Assembly (NCBI GenBank): GCA_963784195.1
Contig: CAWARA010000020.1
Span: forward strand, 744,001 to 808,000
Length of the DNA stretch: 64,000 nt
Direction of reading: 5' to 3'
Source of the DNA: CAVQAH01 sp963784195
GTDB lineage: Bacteria; Acidobacteriota; Vicinamibacteria; Vicinamibacterales; 2-12-FULL-66-21
Each line of letters begins with the position of its first letter. The stretch's first letter is position 1. This document shows positions 36,631-50,777 of this stretch, piece after piece. A model generated the notes under the pieces. The model saw nothing but the letters and a program-made list of their open reading frames with translations, had not been told where the DNA came from and did not search any database. Made by a program: the position numbers and the translations under genes.

Positions 36631-37145
36631 CACGTCCTGGCCCGGGATCGAAAAATCCACGCGTACACAGCAATCAATGCCACGAGGTTCGGAAAGAAGA
36701 TTCGTGGATCCGCCCAGGTGAGACCCTCGAACTGCCACTGTGAGAGGGGAAAGAACGGCCGCGTCTGATAGCGCTCGTGTGTCGGGATATCCATCAGGAT
36801 GTGCAGCGCATAGGGCACGGCGAGCCATGCCCAGCGCCGCCACCGGGTGCAGAGCACGGCGGCGGTGACGACAGCAAGCAAGACAAGGCTGTGGGTGTAG
36901 ACGTAGTAACGGAAATAGGCTTCCACCAGATCGGGCGGGAGCGGTGGCCCGTCGGCGCGCCAGATCCGGTTGTCACGGCCGGCGAGCGCTCCAGACCAGC
37001 CGCGCTCGACCACGCGCTCGACGGTGCTGGGCAAAAACCACAGCAGGTCCGGCGCGGCGCCGGCCAGGGCGCCCCACCAGGCAAGACCCGCCCGATTGTG
37101 CAGCACGGCATAGCCCCATGCGCCGTGCGAGAACGTATCCATCAA
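36630..37145 (-). CDS. Small membrane protein with multiple His (YdjM-like metal-dependent hydrolase family)
   Basis: 171 residues, about four membrane segments. MMDTFSHGAWGYAVLHN carries two His in the first helix; further His are in YTHSLVLLAVV and LHILMDIPTHERYQ. The pattern of a His in TM1, THS and HxxxDxxTH matches YdjM/LexA-like inner-membrane metal-dependent hydrolases, related to phospholipase C-type zinc enzymes. The function of this member is unknown. It overlaps the M61 start by one base and lies divergent to the LytS-type kinase. Confidence 0.7.
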   Translation of the reverse strand: MMDTFSHGAWGYAVLHNRAGLAWWGALAGAAPDLLWFLPSTVERVVERGWSGALAGRDNRIWRADGPPLPPDLVEAYFRYYVYTHSLVLLAVVTAAVLCTRWRRWAWLAVPYALHILMDIPTHERYQTRPFFPLSQWQFEGLTWADPRIFFPNLVALIAVYAWIFRSRART

Positions 37146-37276
37146 ATCGCGATGCTAGCACGTTCGCGAAACGGCCTCGCCGGCCACGCCTCACAGGAAC
37201 CACTCATCTGCCGTTCGCCGCCAGTCACGGGATTTCACTTCCGCCGATCGGGCGAACTTCGTATGCTGCCGCCGTA

Positions 37277-39258
37277 ATGAACGCCGTTCGAATCATGGGA
37301 TTGCTCGTGTATACGTTCGGCGCCTTCGCATACGCCGCGTTGCTCGCGATCTCGGTTCGCGAGGATGGCAGAAACAAGCGGAACGCACGGCCGATTCAAA
37401 TATCGACCGGACGGCTCGCGTCGGCTTCGCGCTTTGGACCGTCTGTCTGCTCTGGTTCGCCGTCAATCTGATCATCGGCCTGGCAGAGCTCGGGCCGCAT
37501 CGCCAGATCTGGCCGGTACAGATGGCTGCCATGTGGCTGTCGTTCGCGTTCCCGCCGCTCATCGCCCACATGACGTGGGCGGACGCGGTGGCCTCGCGCA
37601 TCGAGCCGCCTGCACCGGTATGGCGCTACGCGGTCCTGCCGGGGTATGCCCTCGCGACCACTCTGGCCATGGCAGGCACGCTGGGATTCTTCGGAGCCGG
37701 TGGGTTCGCCACCGAGACCGTCGGGCGATTGATGACCGCCGCCCTGGTCGGCCTCTTCATCGGTGCGTCCGTCTACTCCATGGCGCTGCTCGCCACCGAT
37801 CCATCGCACGACAAGACTCCGCGCGAAACCCGATCGTCACGGTGGCACATCGCGCTGTTTGCGGTGATGGCCCTCCTGTTCGTTCTGGTCTTTCGACTCG
37901 AGGGTGACTCTGCCGATGCCTCAATCCTCGGCCGGCTGCTCGAGATCGCGGTGAAGTCGCTGCCGATCGCGTTCATGTTCGTCGGCACCTACTTCGAATA
38001 TCGATTCGAGTTCTTCGATCTGTTCATCAAGCGCGGGCTGGCTCTTGTCGTGACAACCATGGCCCTCGTGATCTCGTTCGCGATCGCGCTTCCCTGGCTG
38101 CGCGCGTATGAGGCGACGTGGATGGCGCCCTGGGTGTACGCGATCGTACTGCTGCCGGTCGCGATGAGCATTCCGTGGCTTCATGCCCGCATTGGCGCGA
38201 TGCTCGATCGACGATGGCTGGGACGGCGTTACACATCGGTGTCGGCGGTCAAACACTTCCTCGCTGGTCTGCGATCGGCGACGACCGACGAACAGCTTGT
38301 GGAGCGGGCTGAATCGGGACTCGAGGAGATCTTCGGCGCGCCCGCTGCCGTCGTGCTCGACGGACACGCCGCGGGCCGCCAGCCTGGCTTCGACGTGGTC
38401 CAGGCAACACCACTGGGATCCCCTGGCCGGGCCCTTGGGCGGGTGCTCCTTGGCGAGAGAAAGAGCGAAGCACCCTACTTCAGTGAAGACATCGCGCTCC
38501 TCGGCTCGTTGGCGGACGTGCTTTCTTCCGTGGTCGAGAACGTTCGACTGCAAAAGCGGGAACGGGAACAACAACGTCTGACACAGGAACTGTCGCTGCA
38601 CGCCAGCCGCTCGGAGCTGAGGGCTCTACGCGCCCAGATCAATCCGCACTTCCTCTTCAATGCACTCAATGCGATCGCCGGACTGATCCACCGCGATCCA
38701 GAGATTGCCGACCGCACGATCGAGAAGCTGGCCGACGTGTTTCGGTACACCCTTCGCGTTTCCGAGCGTGAATGGGCGGTCGTCGACGACGAGATCGAGT
38801 TCGTGCGTGCGTATCTCGATGTGGAACAGGCCCGCTTTGGCGAGCGCCTCAGCGCGGAGGTCAGGTTGCACGACAGCGCCCGCGGCGCGCGAGTCCCGAC
38901 GATGACTGTGCAAACGCTTGTCGAGAACGCGATCAAGCACGGGGCGGCCGCGGTCAGAGGCCAGGCGCGCATTGTCGTTTCGGCGCAGCGCGAAGGCGAC
39001 CGACTGCGGCTGACGGTCGAAGACAACGGTCCAGGCGTCGAGGCCGCTGAGACTCTTCACGCGGACGACCTCCGTCGGACCGGGTACGGCCTCAAGAACA
39101 TCCGTCGTCGCCTCGAGGGCCATTTCGGCACGGCGGCAGCATTTTCCATCGGCCGCGATGACACTCGACGCATGACGGTCGCGATGGTGACGCTGCCCTT
39201 CCTCTCGGATGAACCGCGATCCACCGTTGCCGTCAGCGCCGGGGAGGCCCGCCCGTGA
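37277..39258 (+). CDS. LytS-type sensor histidine kinase (one frame change)
   Basis: ATG 37277 begins MNAVRIMGLLVYTFGAFAYAA, the first of several N-terminal helices. The frame changes around 37385-37396 (one base lost), then six or so more helices follow. A GAF-like segment (KHFLAGLRSATTDEQLVERAES) leads to the LytS His-kinase domain: LRAQINPHFLFNALNAIAG with the phospho-acceptor His, then DVFRYTLRVSEREW and the HATPase_c motifs VQTLVENAIKHG and DNGPGVEAAE. Corrected length is about 660 residues. The response regulator follows with a GTGA overlap. No ligand is evident. Confidence 0.88.
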
Positions 39259-39977
39259 TTCGCGCCGTCATCGTCGACGACGAGGCGCCCGCCAGGGAAC
39301 GGCTGCGAAGACTGCTCGGCGATCTGCCAGAGGTCGAGATCGTCGGCGAAGCCGAGGATGGCGAACAGGCCATCGATCGCCTGCTCGAGACGAAGGCGGA
39401 CCTGGTGTTTCTGGACATCCAGATGCCGGGTTGCAGTGGCCTCGAAGTTGCGGCATCACTGCCATCACCCCGACCACATCTCGTCTTTTGTACGGCGTTC
39501 GATCAATACGCCGTCGATGCGTTCGAGATCAACGCCGTCGACTATCTCCTCAAGCCCGTCAACGCGGCCAGGCTGCGAAAAGCCCTCGACCGGGTTCGGG
39601 CTGGCCGGCCCGCTGACGACGCGATCAATCGCGCTGTGCGCGCCAATCCTCCACGGCGATTCGTGGCCAAACACGGCCGTACCTATCACGTCGTCGCCGC
39701 GCGTGACGTCGCGGCGTTCGTGTCCGAAGAGGGCCTTACCAAGCTGCTGACCGCCGGCACGCACTACTGGGTTCCGCCGACACTCAACGATCTCGAGGAG
39801 CGGCTGGATCCCCGGCAGTTCTACCGGATCTCGCGGCGCGCGATTGTCAACCTCGACGCCGTGCGCGAAATCGTCCCGCAAGACGATGGCCAGGGCGAAT
39901 TGCGGTTGAAGAGCGGAGAACGGCTCGAGGTCTCGCGCCGCCGCTTGAGCGGGTTGACGGAACGGCTTCAAAGCTAG
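39255..39977 (+). CDS. LytTR-family response regulator
   Basis: GTG 39255 overlaps the kinase stop by 4 bases. 240 residues. The receiver domain carries Asp8/Asp9 and phospho-acceptor Asp54 (VFLDIQMPG), with Lys near 100 (YLLKPVN). A LytTR DNA-binding domain with the VAAFVSEEGLTKLL and RISRRAIVNLDAVREIVP signatures follows from about residue 140. It forms a two-component system with the LytS-type kinase; the target genes are unknown, since the operators of LytTR proteins are degenerate direct repeats. Confidence 0.95.
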   Translation: MIRAVIVDDEAPARERLRRLLGDLPEVEIVGEAEDGEQAIDRLLETKADLVFLDIQMPGCSGLEVAASLPSPRPHLVFCTAFDQYAVDAFEINAVDYLLKPVNAARLRKALDRVRAGRPADDAINRAVRANPPRRFVAKHGRTYHVVAARDVAAFVSEEGLTKLLTAGTHYWVPPTLNDLEERLDPRQFYRISRRAIVNLDAVREIVPQDDGQGELRLKSGERLEVSRRRLSGLTERLQS

Positions 39978-39990
39978 AAGGACGGCTGCC

Positions 39991-40779
39991 ATGCGTGATG
40001 TCTATCGCCTCGTGCTCATGGCTCACATCGTGTCCGGCTTCATCGGACTCATTGCGTTCTGGACTCCGACGCTGGCGCGCAAGGGCGGACGCGTTCATGT
40101 GACGTCCGGCCGGGTGTTCTTCTGGGCCACGAGTGGCATCGCCTTGTCCGGTCTGGCCATGACTGGTCTGCTGCTTGGCGATCCGATCGGCATCAAAGTG
40201 TCGCATCCAGAATCGCTGAGTCCCGAGCGGACCGCAGAGATCGTCAGCAGTGTTCGAATCTCGTCGTTGTTCCTGGTCTACCTGCTGTCGATCACGTTTA
40301 CGCCCGTCTATCACGGCGTCCGTGTCCTCGCTACGCGCCGAGATCCGGCTAGCCTGCGCACACCAATTCATACGGCGCTCAACGTGGCCACGCTTCTGGC
40401 ATCCGCGGCCATGGTTGCGGTTGGTCTTTCGGTGGGCCCACTCCTCTTTCTCTATATGAGCCCGATCGGATTCCTGATCGGCTGGGGCAATCTGCAGTTT
40501 GCGCGAAAGCCGTACCCGACGCCGATGGCGTGGTGGTACGAGCACATGGGATCGATGCTGGGCGGCGGGATCGCGTTTCACACAGCGTTTCTCGTCCTTG
40601 GCGCCGGCCGTCTGTTCGGCATTCAGCTCGAAGGACCGGTGGCGGCCATTCCGTGGTTGCTGCCGACGCTGATTGGCGTTCCGGCCTCGGCCATCTGGAC
40701 CAACTATTACAAGAAGTTGTTCAACGACGGCGCGCAAAAGACCTCCGAGTCCGACGAGCCTCTCCGGAGAACGGCTTGA
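39991..40779 (+). CDS. Polytopic membrane protein (DUF2306-like)
   Basis: 262 residues with about seven membrane helices: HIVSGFIGLIAFWTPTLARKGG at the start, then GRVFFWATSGIALSGLAMTG, SSLFLVYLLSITF and further segments. Helix 1 holds a His (LMAHIVSG), and HVTSGRVFF and WWYEHMGSM hold others. The DUF2306-like pattern of spaced His residues in membrane helices may bind heme or a metal, but this is unproved. It starts 13 bases after the LytTR gene and may be controlled with it. Confidence 0.6.
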   Translation: MRDVYRLVLMAHIVSGFIGLIAFWTPTLARKGGRVHVTSGRVFFWATSGIALSGLAMTGLLLGDPIGIKVSHPESLSPERTAEIVSSVRISSLFLVYLLSITFTPVYHGVRVLATRRDPASLRTPIHTALNVATLLASAAMVAVGLSVGPLLFLYMSPIGFLIGWGNLQFARKPYPTPMAWWYEHMGSMLGGGIAFHTAFLVLGAGRLFGIQLEGPVAAIPWLLPTLIGVPASAIWTNYYKKLFNDGAQKTSESDEPLRRTA

Positions 40780-40828
40780 AGGCTCACAATGAGATGGCGC
40801 GGGCGAGCGGCTCTGGTACTATCTCGCC

Positions 40829-41818
40829 ATGCGCATCGTCGATTTTCACAACCACTTCTACCCGCCGGAGTACGTCGCGGCGCTCGAAGCACCCTCGTCA
40901 CGATCGAAGGTAAAGGTCACTCGTGACGCGGACGGAAATCCCTGCGTGCACTATCCGGGCGACTACAACATCCTCGTGCCGGGTCACCGGGACATCGACT
41001 ATCGGCAACGCGTGCTCGAGGATCAGGGCGTGACCACGCAGGTGCTGTCGTTTACGACGCCGGGGGTCCACGTGGAGTCACCGGCGGTTGCCGTCGAGTG
41101 GGCGCGTCTCGTCAACGATGCGTTCGCACACATCGTGCGTGAGCGCGGCGGGCGGTTCACGTCGCTGGCCACCCTGCCATTGAACGATCCGGGCGCGTCG
41201 GCCCGCGAGCTCGAGCGCGCGATGAAAGAGCTCGGCATGCCCGGTGCCATGGTGTTCAGCAATGTGAACCACGTCGCGCTGTCCGACGATCGATTTCTGC
41301 CGCTGTGGAAGAAGGCCGACGAGCTCGAGGCAGTGATTTACATCCACCCCACGGATCCACTCGGGGTCGAGGCCATGCTGGACTACTGGCTGATGCCGCT
41401 GGTCGGGTTTCTGTTCGATACGACGCTGGCGGCGTCAAAGCTGGTGTTCAGCGGGATCGTCGATCGCCACCCCAGAATCCGCTGGGTGCTGACCCACATG
41501 GGCGGTGCGATTCCGTATCTTGCCGAGCGTCTCGATCGCGGCTACCGGGCGTTCGCCGATTGCCGCAAGAACATCGGTCGCCCGCCGAGCGAGTACCTGA
41601 AGCACTTCTACTACGACACCGTCAACTTCAACCCATCCGCGGTAGGACTGGCGCTCGATTTCGCCGGCGCCGACCGGATCCTCGCCGGCAGCGACTATCC
41701 GCATCAGATCGGCAGCATCCCGCTGATGATCGGCACCATAGGCGAGCTGGACGTCGATCAGAAGGTCAAGGAGAAGATCTTCGGCGGGAACGCCGCCAGG
41801 CTGCTGAAGCTCGCCTGA
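40829..41818 (+). CDS. ACMSD-like amidohydrolase (decarboxylase family)
   Basis: 329 residues: MRIVDFHNHFYPPEY with the HxH metal pair, a central region with FSNVNHVALSDDRF, then YIHPTDPLGVEAM, LTHMGGAIPYLAERLDRGYR and the late Asp in ILAGSDYPHQIGS. This is the aminocarboxymuconate-semialdehyde decarboxylase-like branch of the amidohydrolase superfamily, which does C-C lyase or hydrolase chemistry with a single Zn2+. The physiological substrate is not determined; no tryptophan-degradation or other aromatic pathway genes are nearby. Confidence 0.85.
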   Translation: MRIVDFHNHFYPPEYVAALEAPSSRSKVKVTRDADGNPCVHYPGDYNILVPGHRDIDYRQRVLEDQGVTTQVLSFTTPGVHVESPAVAVEWARLVNDAFAHIVRERGGRFTSLATLPLNDPGASARELERAMKELGMPGAMVFSNVNHVALSDDRFLPLWKKADELEAVIYIHPTDPLGVEAMLDYWLMPLVGFLFDTTLAASKLVFSGIVDRHPRIRWVLTHMGGAIPYLAERLDRGYRAFADCRKNIGRPPSEYLKHFYYDTVNFNPSAVGLALDFAGADRILAGSDYPHQIGSIPLMIGTIGELDVDQKVKEKIFGGNAARLLKLA

Positions 41819-41833
41819 CACGAACCAGCCTGG

Positions 41834-42790
41834 CTACTTGCGATCGCGCCCGGTCGTGATGACGCACAGCAACTCGAACATCAGGTTCGCCGCAAGCACC
41901 GATGTGATCTGACCCGGTCCGTCGAACTGCGGCGCGACCTCAACGACGTCACAACCCAACACTCGCAGACCGGAGAGGCCGCGAACGAGCTCCTGCGCTT
42001 CGTAGCTGGTCAGCCCCCCGACCTCCGGTGTGCCGGTGCCGGGCGCAAACGCTGGATCGACGGAATCGATATCGAACGTGACGTAGGTGGGGCGGTCCCC
42101 CACGACACTCCGGATCCGCTCGACGGTTTTTACCACGCCCATCTCCTTGACTTGCCGAATGTCGATCATCGACACCCTGTGGGCGTTCTGGAAATCGAAG
42201 TCGTCGGCCTCCCCATACATCGGGCCCCGTATGCCCACCTGCACGTAGGCGCCTTCGATGAGAAGCCCTTCCTCGATTGCCCGTCGAAACGGCGAGCCGT
42301 GAAAGTACTTGCCACCGAAATAGTCGCCCCACGTATCGATGTGCGCGTCGAAATGGACCAGCGCGACCGGACCGTGCTGCCCCGCCACGGCGCGCAGCAC
42401 CGGCAGCGAGATCGAATGGTCGCCGCCGACCACGATGGGAACCGCGCCGGCGCTGGTGATCCGTCTGATCCCCGCTTCGATCGACGCGTACGCCTGTTCG
42501 ATACTGCCGGCTGGCGGCACGTCGATGTCGCCAACGTCGACTACGAGCTGGTTCTCGAACGGCGACACTTTCTGGAAGTAGGAATACGGACGGATCAAGG
42601 ACGACTGCGCGCGGATCTCCCGCGGACCGAGTCTCGCTCCCGATCGGTACGACGTTCCGCTGTCGAACGGGACGCCGACGATGGCAACGTCGACGCCGGC
42701 CATTTCAGGCTGATGCGACAGACGCATGAATGTGGCGGGCTGCGCAAAGCGCGGGCTGTGCTGCGAGTCGCGTTGTCGTGATTTGGGCAT
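41834..42790 (-). CDS. speB: Agmatinase / ureohydrolase (arginase superfamily)
   Basis: 318 residues. The binuclear Mn motifs are GGDHSIS (near 128), HFDAHIDTW (near 150) and FDIDSVDPAFAPG (near 230); HGSPFRRAIEEG supplies the substrate-loop His. The family hydrolyses agmatine to putrescine and urea, or guanidino acids. The conserved PGTGTPE motif favours agmatinase-like rather than arginase function, but this is not certain. It is convergent with the ACMSD-like gene (16-base gap) and divergent from the ACIII operon. Confidence 0.85.
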   Translation of the reverse strand: MPKSRQRDSQHSPRFAQPATFMRLSHQPEMAGVDVAIVGVPFDSGTSYRSGARLGPREIRAQSSLIRPYSYFQKVSPFENQLVVDVGDIDVPPAGSIEQAYASIEAGIRRITSAGAVPIVVGGDHSISLPVLRAVAGQHGPVALVHFDAHIDTWGDYFGGKYFHGSPFRRAIEEGLLIEGAYVQVGIRGPMYGEADDFDFQNAHRVSMIDIRQVKEMGVVKTVERIRSVVGDRPTYVTFDIDSVDPAFAPGTGTPEVGGLTSYEAQELVRGLSGLRVLGCDVVEVAPQFDGPGQITSVLAANLMFELLCVITTGRDRK

Positions 42791-42895
42791 GGTGTTTGAG
42801 GTCCTGCGAGCTTGTCATGCCTGACCGCGCACGAGGTCAGGAATGGGCGGAAAATCGGGGGAAATCCAGGAACTTATGCCGAATCCTGGGCTTGG

Positions 42896-42924
42896 TTGAC
42901 ACTTTGTGAAAAGTTTCACATTAT
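42896..42924 (+). promoter_or_regulatory. Candidate sigma-70-type promoter of actA
   Basis: TTGACA (42896-42901) is a perfect -35 box. A 17-nt spacer follows, and then CATTAT (42919-42924) as a 4-of-6 -10 box. The resulting start lies about 110 bases upstream of the actA ATG. The spacer contains the palindrome at 42905-42920. Confidence 0.55.
42905..42920. promoter_or_regulatory. Perfect CRP/FNR-type palindrome, TGTGA-N6-TCACA
   Basis: TGTGAAAAGTTTCACA is a perfect 16-bp inverted repeat and matches the CRP-family consensus TGTGA-N6-TCACA. It lies inside the spacer of the candidate actA promoter, a position where a bound regulator would normally block, not activate, transcription. No CRP/FNR gene is in the window. 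Confidence 0.7.
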
Positions 42925-43035
42925 TGGCAAAAGGTGGCGCGAGCACCGGCGTGGCCATCGCCTCATTCCCTCCGCGGACTGCCGGTCTTCGGTATAGGCT
43001 TTGCTTCGGGGGGACGCGGCGCGGACGTCGACACG

Positions 43036-43695
43036 ATGAGTCAGATTTTCCATCGACATACCAACGTCTACTCCCGACTGAGCATACTGGCGGTTCTGGT
43101 TTTCGCGGGGTTCTTCGGGTGGGTCGTCTGGACTCTGCACTGGTCTGGATATAGCACCAACCAGGCGGTCTTCGTCTCGCAGCCGATCCAGTTCAGCCAC
43201 GCACACCACGTCGGCGGCATGGGCATCGACTGCCGGTATTGTCACACGACCGTCGAAGAGTCCGCCTTTGCCAACATCCCGCCCACCAAGACCTGCATGA
43301 ACTGTCACTCGCAGATCTGGTCGGATGCTCCGATCCTCGAGCCGGTGCGCGCCAGTTTCCGCGAGAACAAACCCTTGCAGTGGACGCGGGTTCACGACCT
43401 GCCCGACTTCGTGTATTTCAACCACAGCATCCACGTGAACAAGGGCGTGGGATGCGCGACCTGTCACGGGCCCGTCGACAAAATGCCGTTGATGTATCAG
43501 GAGTCGAACCTGACGATGTCCTGGTGCCTCGATTGCCACCGGAATCCGGCGCGCTATATCAGGCCGAGAGACCAGGTCTTCAACATGGCCTGGCAGCCAC
43601 CGTCAGACGATCCGCAGCTCGGCGAGCGGCTCGTGCGCGAGTACAAGATTGGAACCGTTCCGCAGCTGACGAGCTGCTCGACTTGTCACAGGTGA
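43036..43695 (+). CDS. actA: Alternative complex III subunit ActA, pentaheme cytochrome c
   Basis: 219 residues from ATG 43036: an N-terminal membrane anchor (about residues 12-32) and then five CxxCH heme sites, CRYCH, CMNCH, CATCH, CLDCH and CSTCH. The His-rich segments QFSHAHHVG and VYFNHSIHVN supply distal ligands. ActA is the periplasmic multiheme entry or exit subunit of ACIII, the quinol:cytochrome c oxidoreductase that replaces bc1 in many bacteria. It is first in the operon, 90 bases before actB; a heptamer array fills that gap. The protein ends right after the last heme site. Confidence 0.93.
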   Translation: MSQIFHRHTNVYSRLSILAVLVFAGFFGWVVWTLHWSGYSTNQAVFVSQPIQFSHAHHVGGMGIDCRYCHTTVEESAFANIPPTKTCMNCHSQIWSDAPILEPVRASFRENKPLQWTRVHDLPDFVYFNHSIHVNKGVGCATCHGPVDKMPLMYQESNLTMSWCLDCHRNPARYIRPRDQVFNMAWQPPSDDPQLGERLVREYKIGTVPQLTSCSTCHR

Positions 43696-43699
43696 TCAA

Positions 43700-43781
43700 C
43701 AGCTCCCAGCTGCCAGCCGCCAGCGACCAGCCTCTCAGCTGGTAACGAAGCTGGAAGCTGGTAGCTGGAAGCTGGTAGCTT
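43700..43781. repeat. Heptamer arrays, CAGCNNC forward and CCAGCTT/CCAGCTA reverse
   Basis: Between actA and actB. The left half (about 43700-43733) has units such as CAGCTCC and CAGCTGC on the plus strand; the right half (about 43735-43781) has alternating AGCTGGT and AGCTGGA, i.e. CCAGCTN units on the minus strand. The array ends 5 bases before the actB ATG, so it overlaps that gene's ribosome-binding region. Confidence 0.8.
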
Positions 43782-43785
43782 TCAT

Positions 43786-48343
<4,558 letters not shown>

Positions 48344-48347
48344 GGTC

Positions 48348-48893
48348 ATGGGCATGGACGGACAGAAGCCTATCTACGGTCTGATGGCGGAGTTCGACGA
48401 CGCGACTGCGCTCGTCGAGGCGACGAAGCGGACGTACGACGCGGGCTACCGCAAGGTGGACGCGTACTCGCCGTTTCCGATCGAGCCGGCGTGGGAAGCG
48501 CTGCACGCCGACGATCGCCGCGTGCAGCTGCTCGTGCTGTGCGGAGGCATCATCGGCGCGCTCGCCGGTTTCGGGCTGTGTTACTGGACGCAGGTGATTG
48601 CGTACCCGCTGAACATCGGCGGGCGGCCCTTCAACAGCTGGCCGTCGTTCATTCCGGTCACGTTCGAAGTGACCATTCTGATCGCGTCCTTCACGGCCGT
48701 CATCTCGATGTTCGCGTTGAACGGGCTGCCGATGCCCTACCACCCGGTATTCAACGTGCCGGCATTCGCGCGAGCCAGCCAGGACCGGTTCTTCCTGGCC
48801 ATCGAGGCCACGGATCCGAAGTTCGACAGAGCACGCACCCTCGAGTTCATGAACGGCTTGGGAGCAAGAGCAGTCAATGAAGTCGAACCATAG
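48348..48893 (+). CDS. actD: Alternative complex III subunit ActD (DUF3341)
   Basis: 181 residues, starting MGMDGQKPIYGLMAEFDDATALV. The soluble N-terminal half (ferredoxin-like DUF3341) includes DAYSPFPIEPAWEAL. Two membrane helices follow (VQLLVLCGGIIGALAGFGLCY and VTFEVTILIASFTAVISMF), with PLNIGGRPFNSWPSFIPVT between them, the family's hallmark. It binds ActB/ActC in the complex. Its last 17 bases overlap actE. Confidence 0.95.
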   Translation: MGMDGQKPIYGLMAEFDDATALVEATKRTYDAGYRKVDAYSPFPIEPAWEALHADDRRVQLLVLCGGIIGALAGFGLCYWTQVIAYPLNIGGRPFNSWPSFIPVTFEVTILIASFTAVISMFALNGLPMPYHPVFNVPAFARASQDRFFLAIEATDPKFDRARTLEFMNGLGARAVNEVEP

Positions 48894-49504
48894 CTGGCAG
48901 AACCTTGCGAGCATTTCAATCGTCGCGTTCGCGGTGCTAGTGGCTCGCGGGCTGCCGCCAGGACATGCACAACCAGCCGAAGTACAAGCCGCTTCGCGCG
49001 AGCTCGTTCTTCCCGGATGGTTCGAGCGCGCGCCAGCTCGTGGACGGCACGGTCGCTCGCGGCACGCTCCAGGAAGACGTGGCCTTCTTCACCGGCAAGG
49101 TGGGCACGGCGCTCGTCAAGGAAATGCCGTTTCCGGTCACGAAAGAGGTCCTCGATCGCGGGCAGCAGCGCTACGAGATCTTCTGCAGGCCGTGTCACGA
49201 CAGTACCGGCAGCGGAAACGGCATGGTCGTGCAGCGCGGATACCGTCAGCCGCCGTCGATGCACATCGATCGCCTGCGGAACGTCGAGAACGGGCATTTC
49301 TTCGACGTCATGACCAATGGGTTCGGTGCGATGCCCGACTACAAGGTGCAGATCACCGCACGCGACCGCTGGAACATCGTCGCCTACATCCGCGCGCTGC
49401 AGCTCAGTCAGCACGCCGCGGCGGCAGACGTGCGCGGCGGTGACCCGACGAAAGTACCGCCGGCACCCGCAGGCGCCGAGCGCCCCGGCACGGGCCGGCA
49501 CTAG
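48877..49504 (+). CDS. actE: Alternative complex III subunit ActE, monoheme cytochrome c lipoprotein (one frame change)
   Basis: ATG 48877 starts the signal peptide MKSNHSWQNLASISIVAFAV. The frame changes between 48938 and 48942; in the next frame the lipobox WLAGC and the mature start CRQDMHNQPKYKPLRAS follow at once. Corrected length is about 208 residues. One heme site, CRPCH, is followed by DSTGSGNGMV and the Met ligand region FGAMPDYKVQI. ActE is a membrane-anchored periplasmic cytochrome that passes electrons to the oxidase. It overlaps actD by 17 bases. Confidence 0.92.
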
Positions 49505-49519
49505 CGCCGCGCGGCGGCG

Positions 49520-49554
49520 GATGGGCGATGGGCGATGGGCGATGGGCGATGGGA
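49520..49554 (+). repeat. Five-unit GATGGGC heptamer array
   Basis: Four GATGGGC units and a fifth GATGGGA lie in the actE-actF gap, preceded by the actE stop (TAG at 49502-49504) and a short GC-rich stretch CGCCGCGCGGCGGCG. The array ends 16 bases before the actF GTG start. The same unit recurs at 51391-51439. Confidence 0.9.
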
Positions 49555-49570
49555 GAGGGAGTAACACGCT

Positions 49571-50777
49571 GTGGCAGCGGATGACGCGAATCTGAACCGG
49601 CTCCAGCAACGCGCGCTGGTGATCGGCGGCCTCGGCCTGGCGGCAGGTCTGATCGGGGCGTTCACCGACGGGTCGGCGGGTGAGGCGATCTTCGGACTGT
49701 CGCCGCAGTTCTTCCGTTCCTGGCTGATCGGCTTCCTCTTCTGCCTCGGTCTGTCCGTCGGCTCGCTCGGCTGGCTGATGCTGCAGCACCTGTCCGGTGG
49801 GCAGTGGGGGATGGTGAGCCGGCGCGTGTTCGAGGCCGCGACGCGGACGCTGCCGGTCATCGCGCTCTTCTTTCTTCCGGTGATCCTCGGCCTCGGGGCA
49901 ATCTTCGAGTGGAGCCACCCTGACGCGACCAACAACCCCATCATCCGGGCCAAGAGCCCGTATCTGAACACGCAATTCTTCCTGATTCGCGCGCTCGTCT
50001 ACTTCGTCTTCTGGGCGGTTACGTCATGGCTGCTGACCAGCTGGTCGTACGCGCAAGATCAGGGTCAGGTCGGCACCACAGCGGAAGACATGGTGCGGTT
50101 CAGAAAAGTCAGTGCGCCAGGGCTCCTGTTTCTGGTCATGACCGTGACGTTCGCCTCCGTCGACTGGGTCATGTCGCTCGAGCCCGAGTGGTACTCGACC
50201 ATCTTCGGACTGCTCACCGTCGTCGGTCAGGGGCTGAACGCGCTGGCAATGGCCATCATCGTCCTGAAGGTGCTGGCAGAGGATCGCCAGTTCGCCGGGA
50301 AGCTGAAGCCGAAGCACTTCCACGATCTCGGGAAGCTGCTGCTCGCTTTCGTCATGCTCTGGGCCTACTCTGAGCTTCTCGCAGTTCCTGATCATCTGGT
50401 CCGGCAACCTGCCGGAAGAGATTCCCTGGTACCTCAAGCGCATGCAGGGAACCTGGGGATTCATCGCGATCGCTTTGATCGTCGGGCACTTCTTCCTGCC
50501 GTTCCTGTTGCTGCTGTCGCGCAACATCAAGCGTCATCCGGGTCTGCTCTCGAAGGTCGCCGTGGTGGTGATCATCATGCGGCTCGTGGATCTGATCTGG
50601 CTGGTCCAACCGTCATTCGAGCATCACGGGTTCCCCATCAGCTGGATGGATATCGCGATCCCTGTGGGCATGGCCGGCCTGTGGACGTTCGTCTTCGCCC
50701 GCAACCTGGGAAGCCGGAGTTTGCTGCCGGTTAACGATCCGTACGTCAAGGAGGCGTTGCTGCATGAAGCCCACTAA
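49571..50777 (+). CDS. actF: Alternative complex III subunit ActF, NrfD-like membrane protein (one frame change)
   Basis: GTG 49571 gives about 401 residues when corrected. It has about ten helices, with FRSWLIGFLFCLGLSVGSLG, GGQWGMVSRRVFEAATRTLP and FASVDWVMSLEPEWYSTIFG (a typical ActF signature). The frame changes near 50369: LLLAFVMLWAYF-type sequence is followed in the next frame by SQFLIIWSGNLPEEIPWYLKR. ActF is the second polytopic subunit and a possible proton pathway. It overlaps the next gene by 14 bases. Confidence 0.92.

Larger units (their letters stand above)
42791..43035. other. Divergent promoter region, speB / actA
   Basis: 245 bases without a gene. It carries the candidate promoter and CRP/FNR-type palindrome listed separately. 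The rest is GC-rich with no repeat; the actA start is chosen at ATG 43036 because the first membrane helix begins right behind it (SRLSILAVLVFAGFF). Confidence 0.6.
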
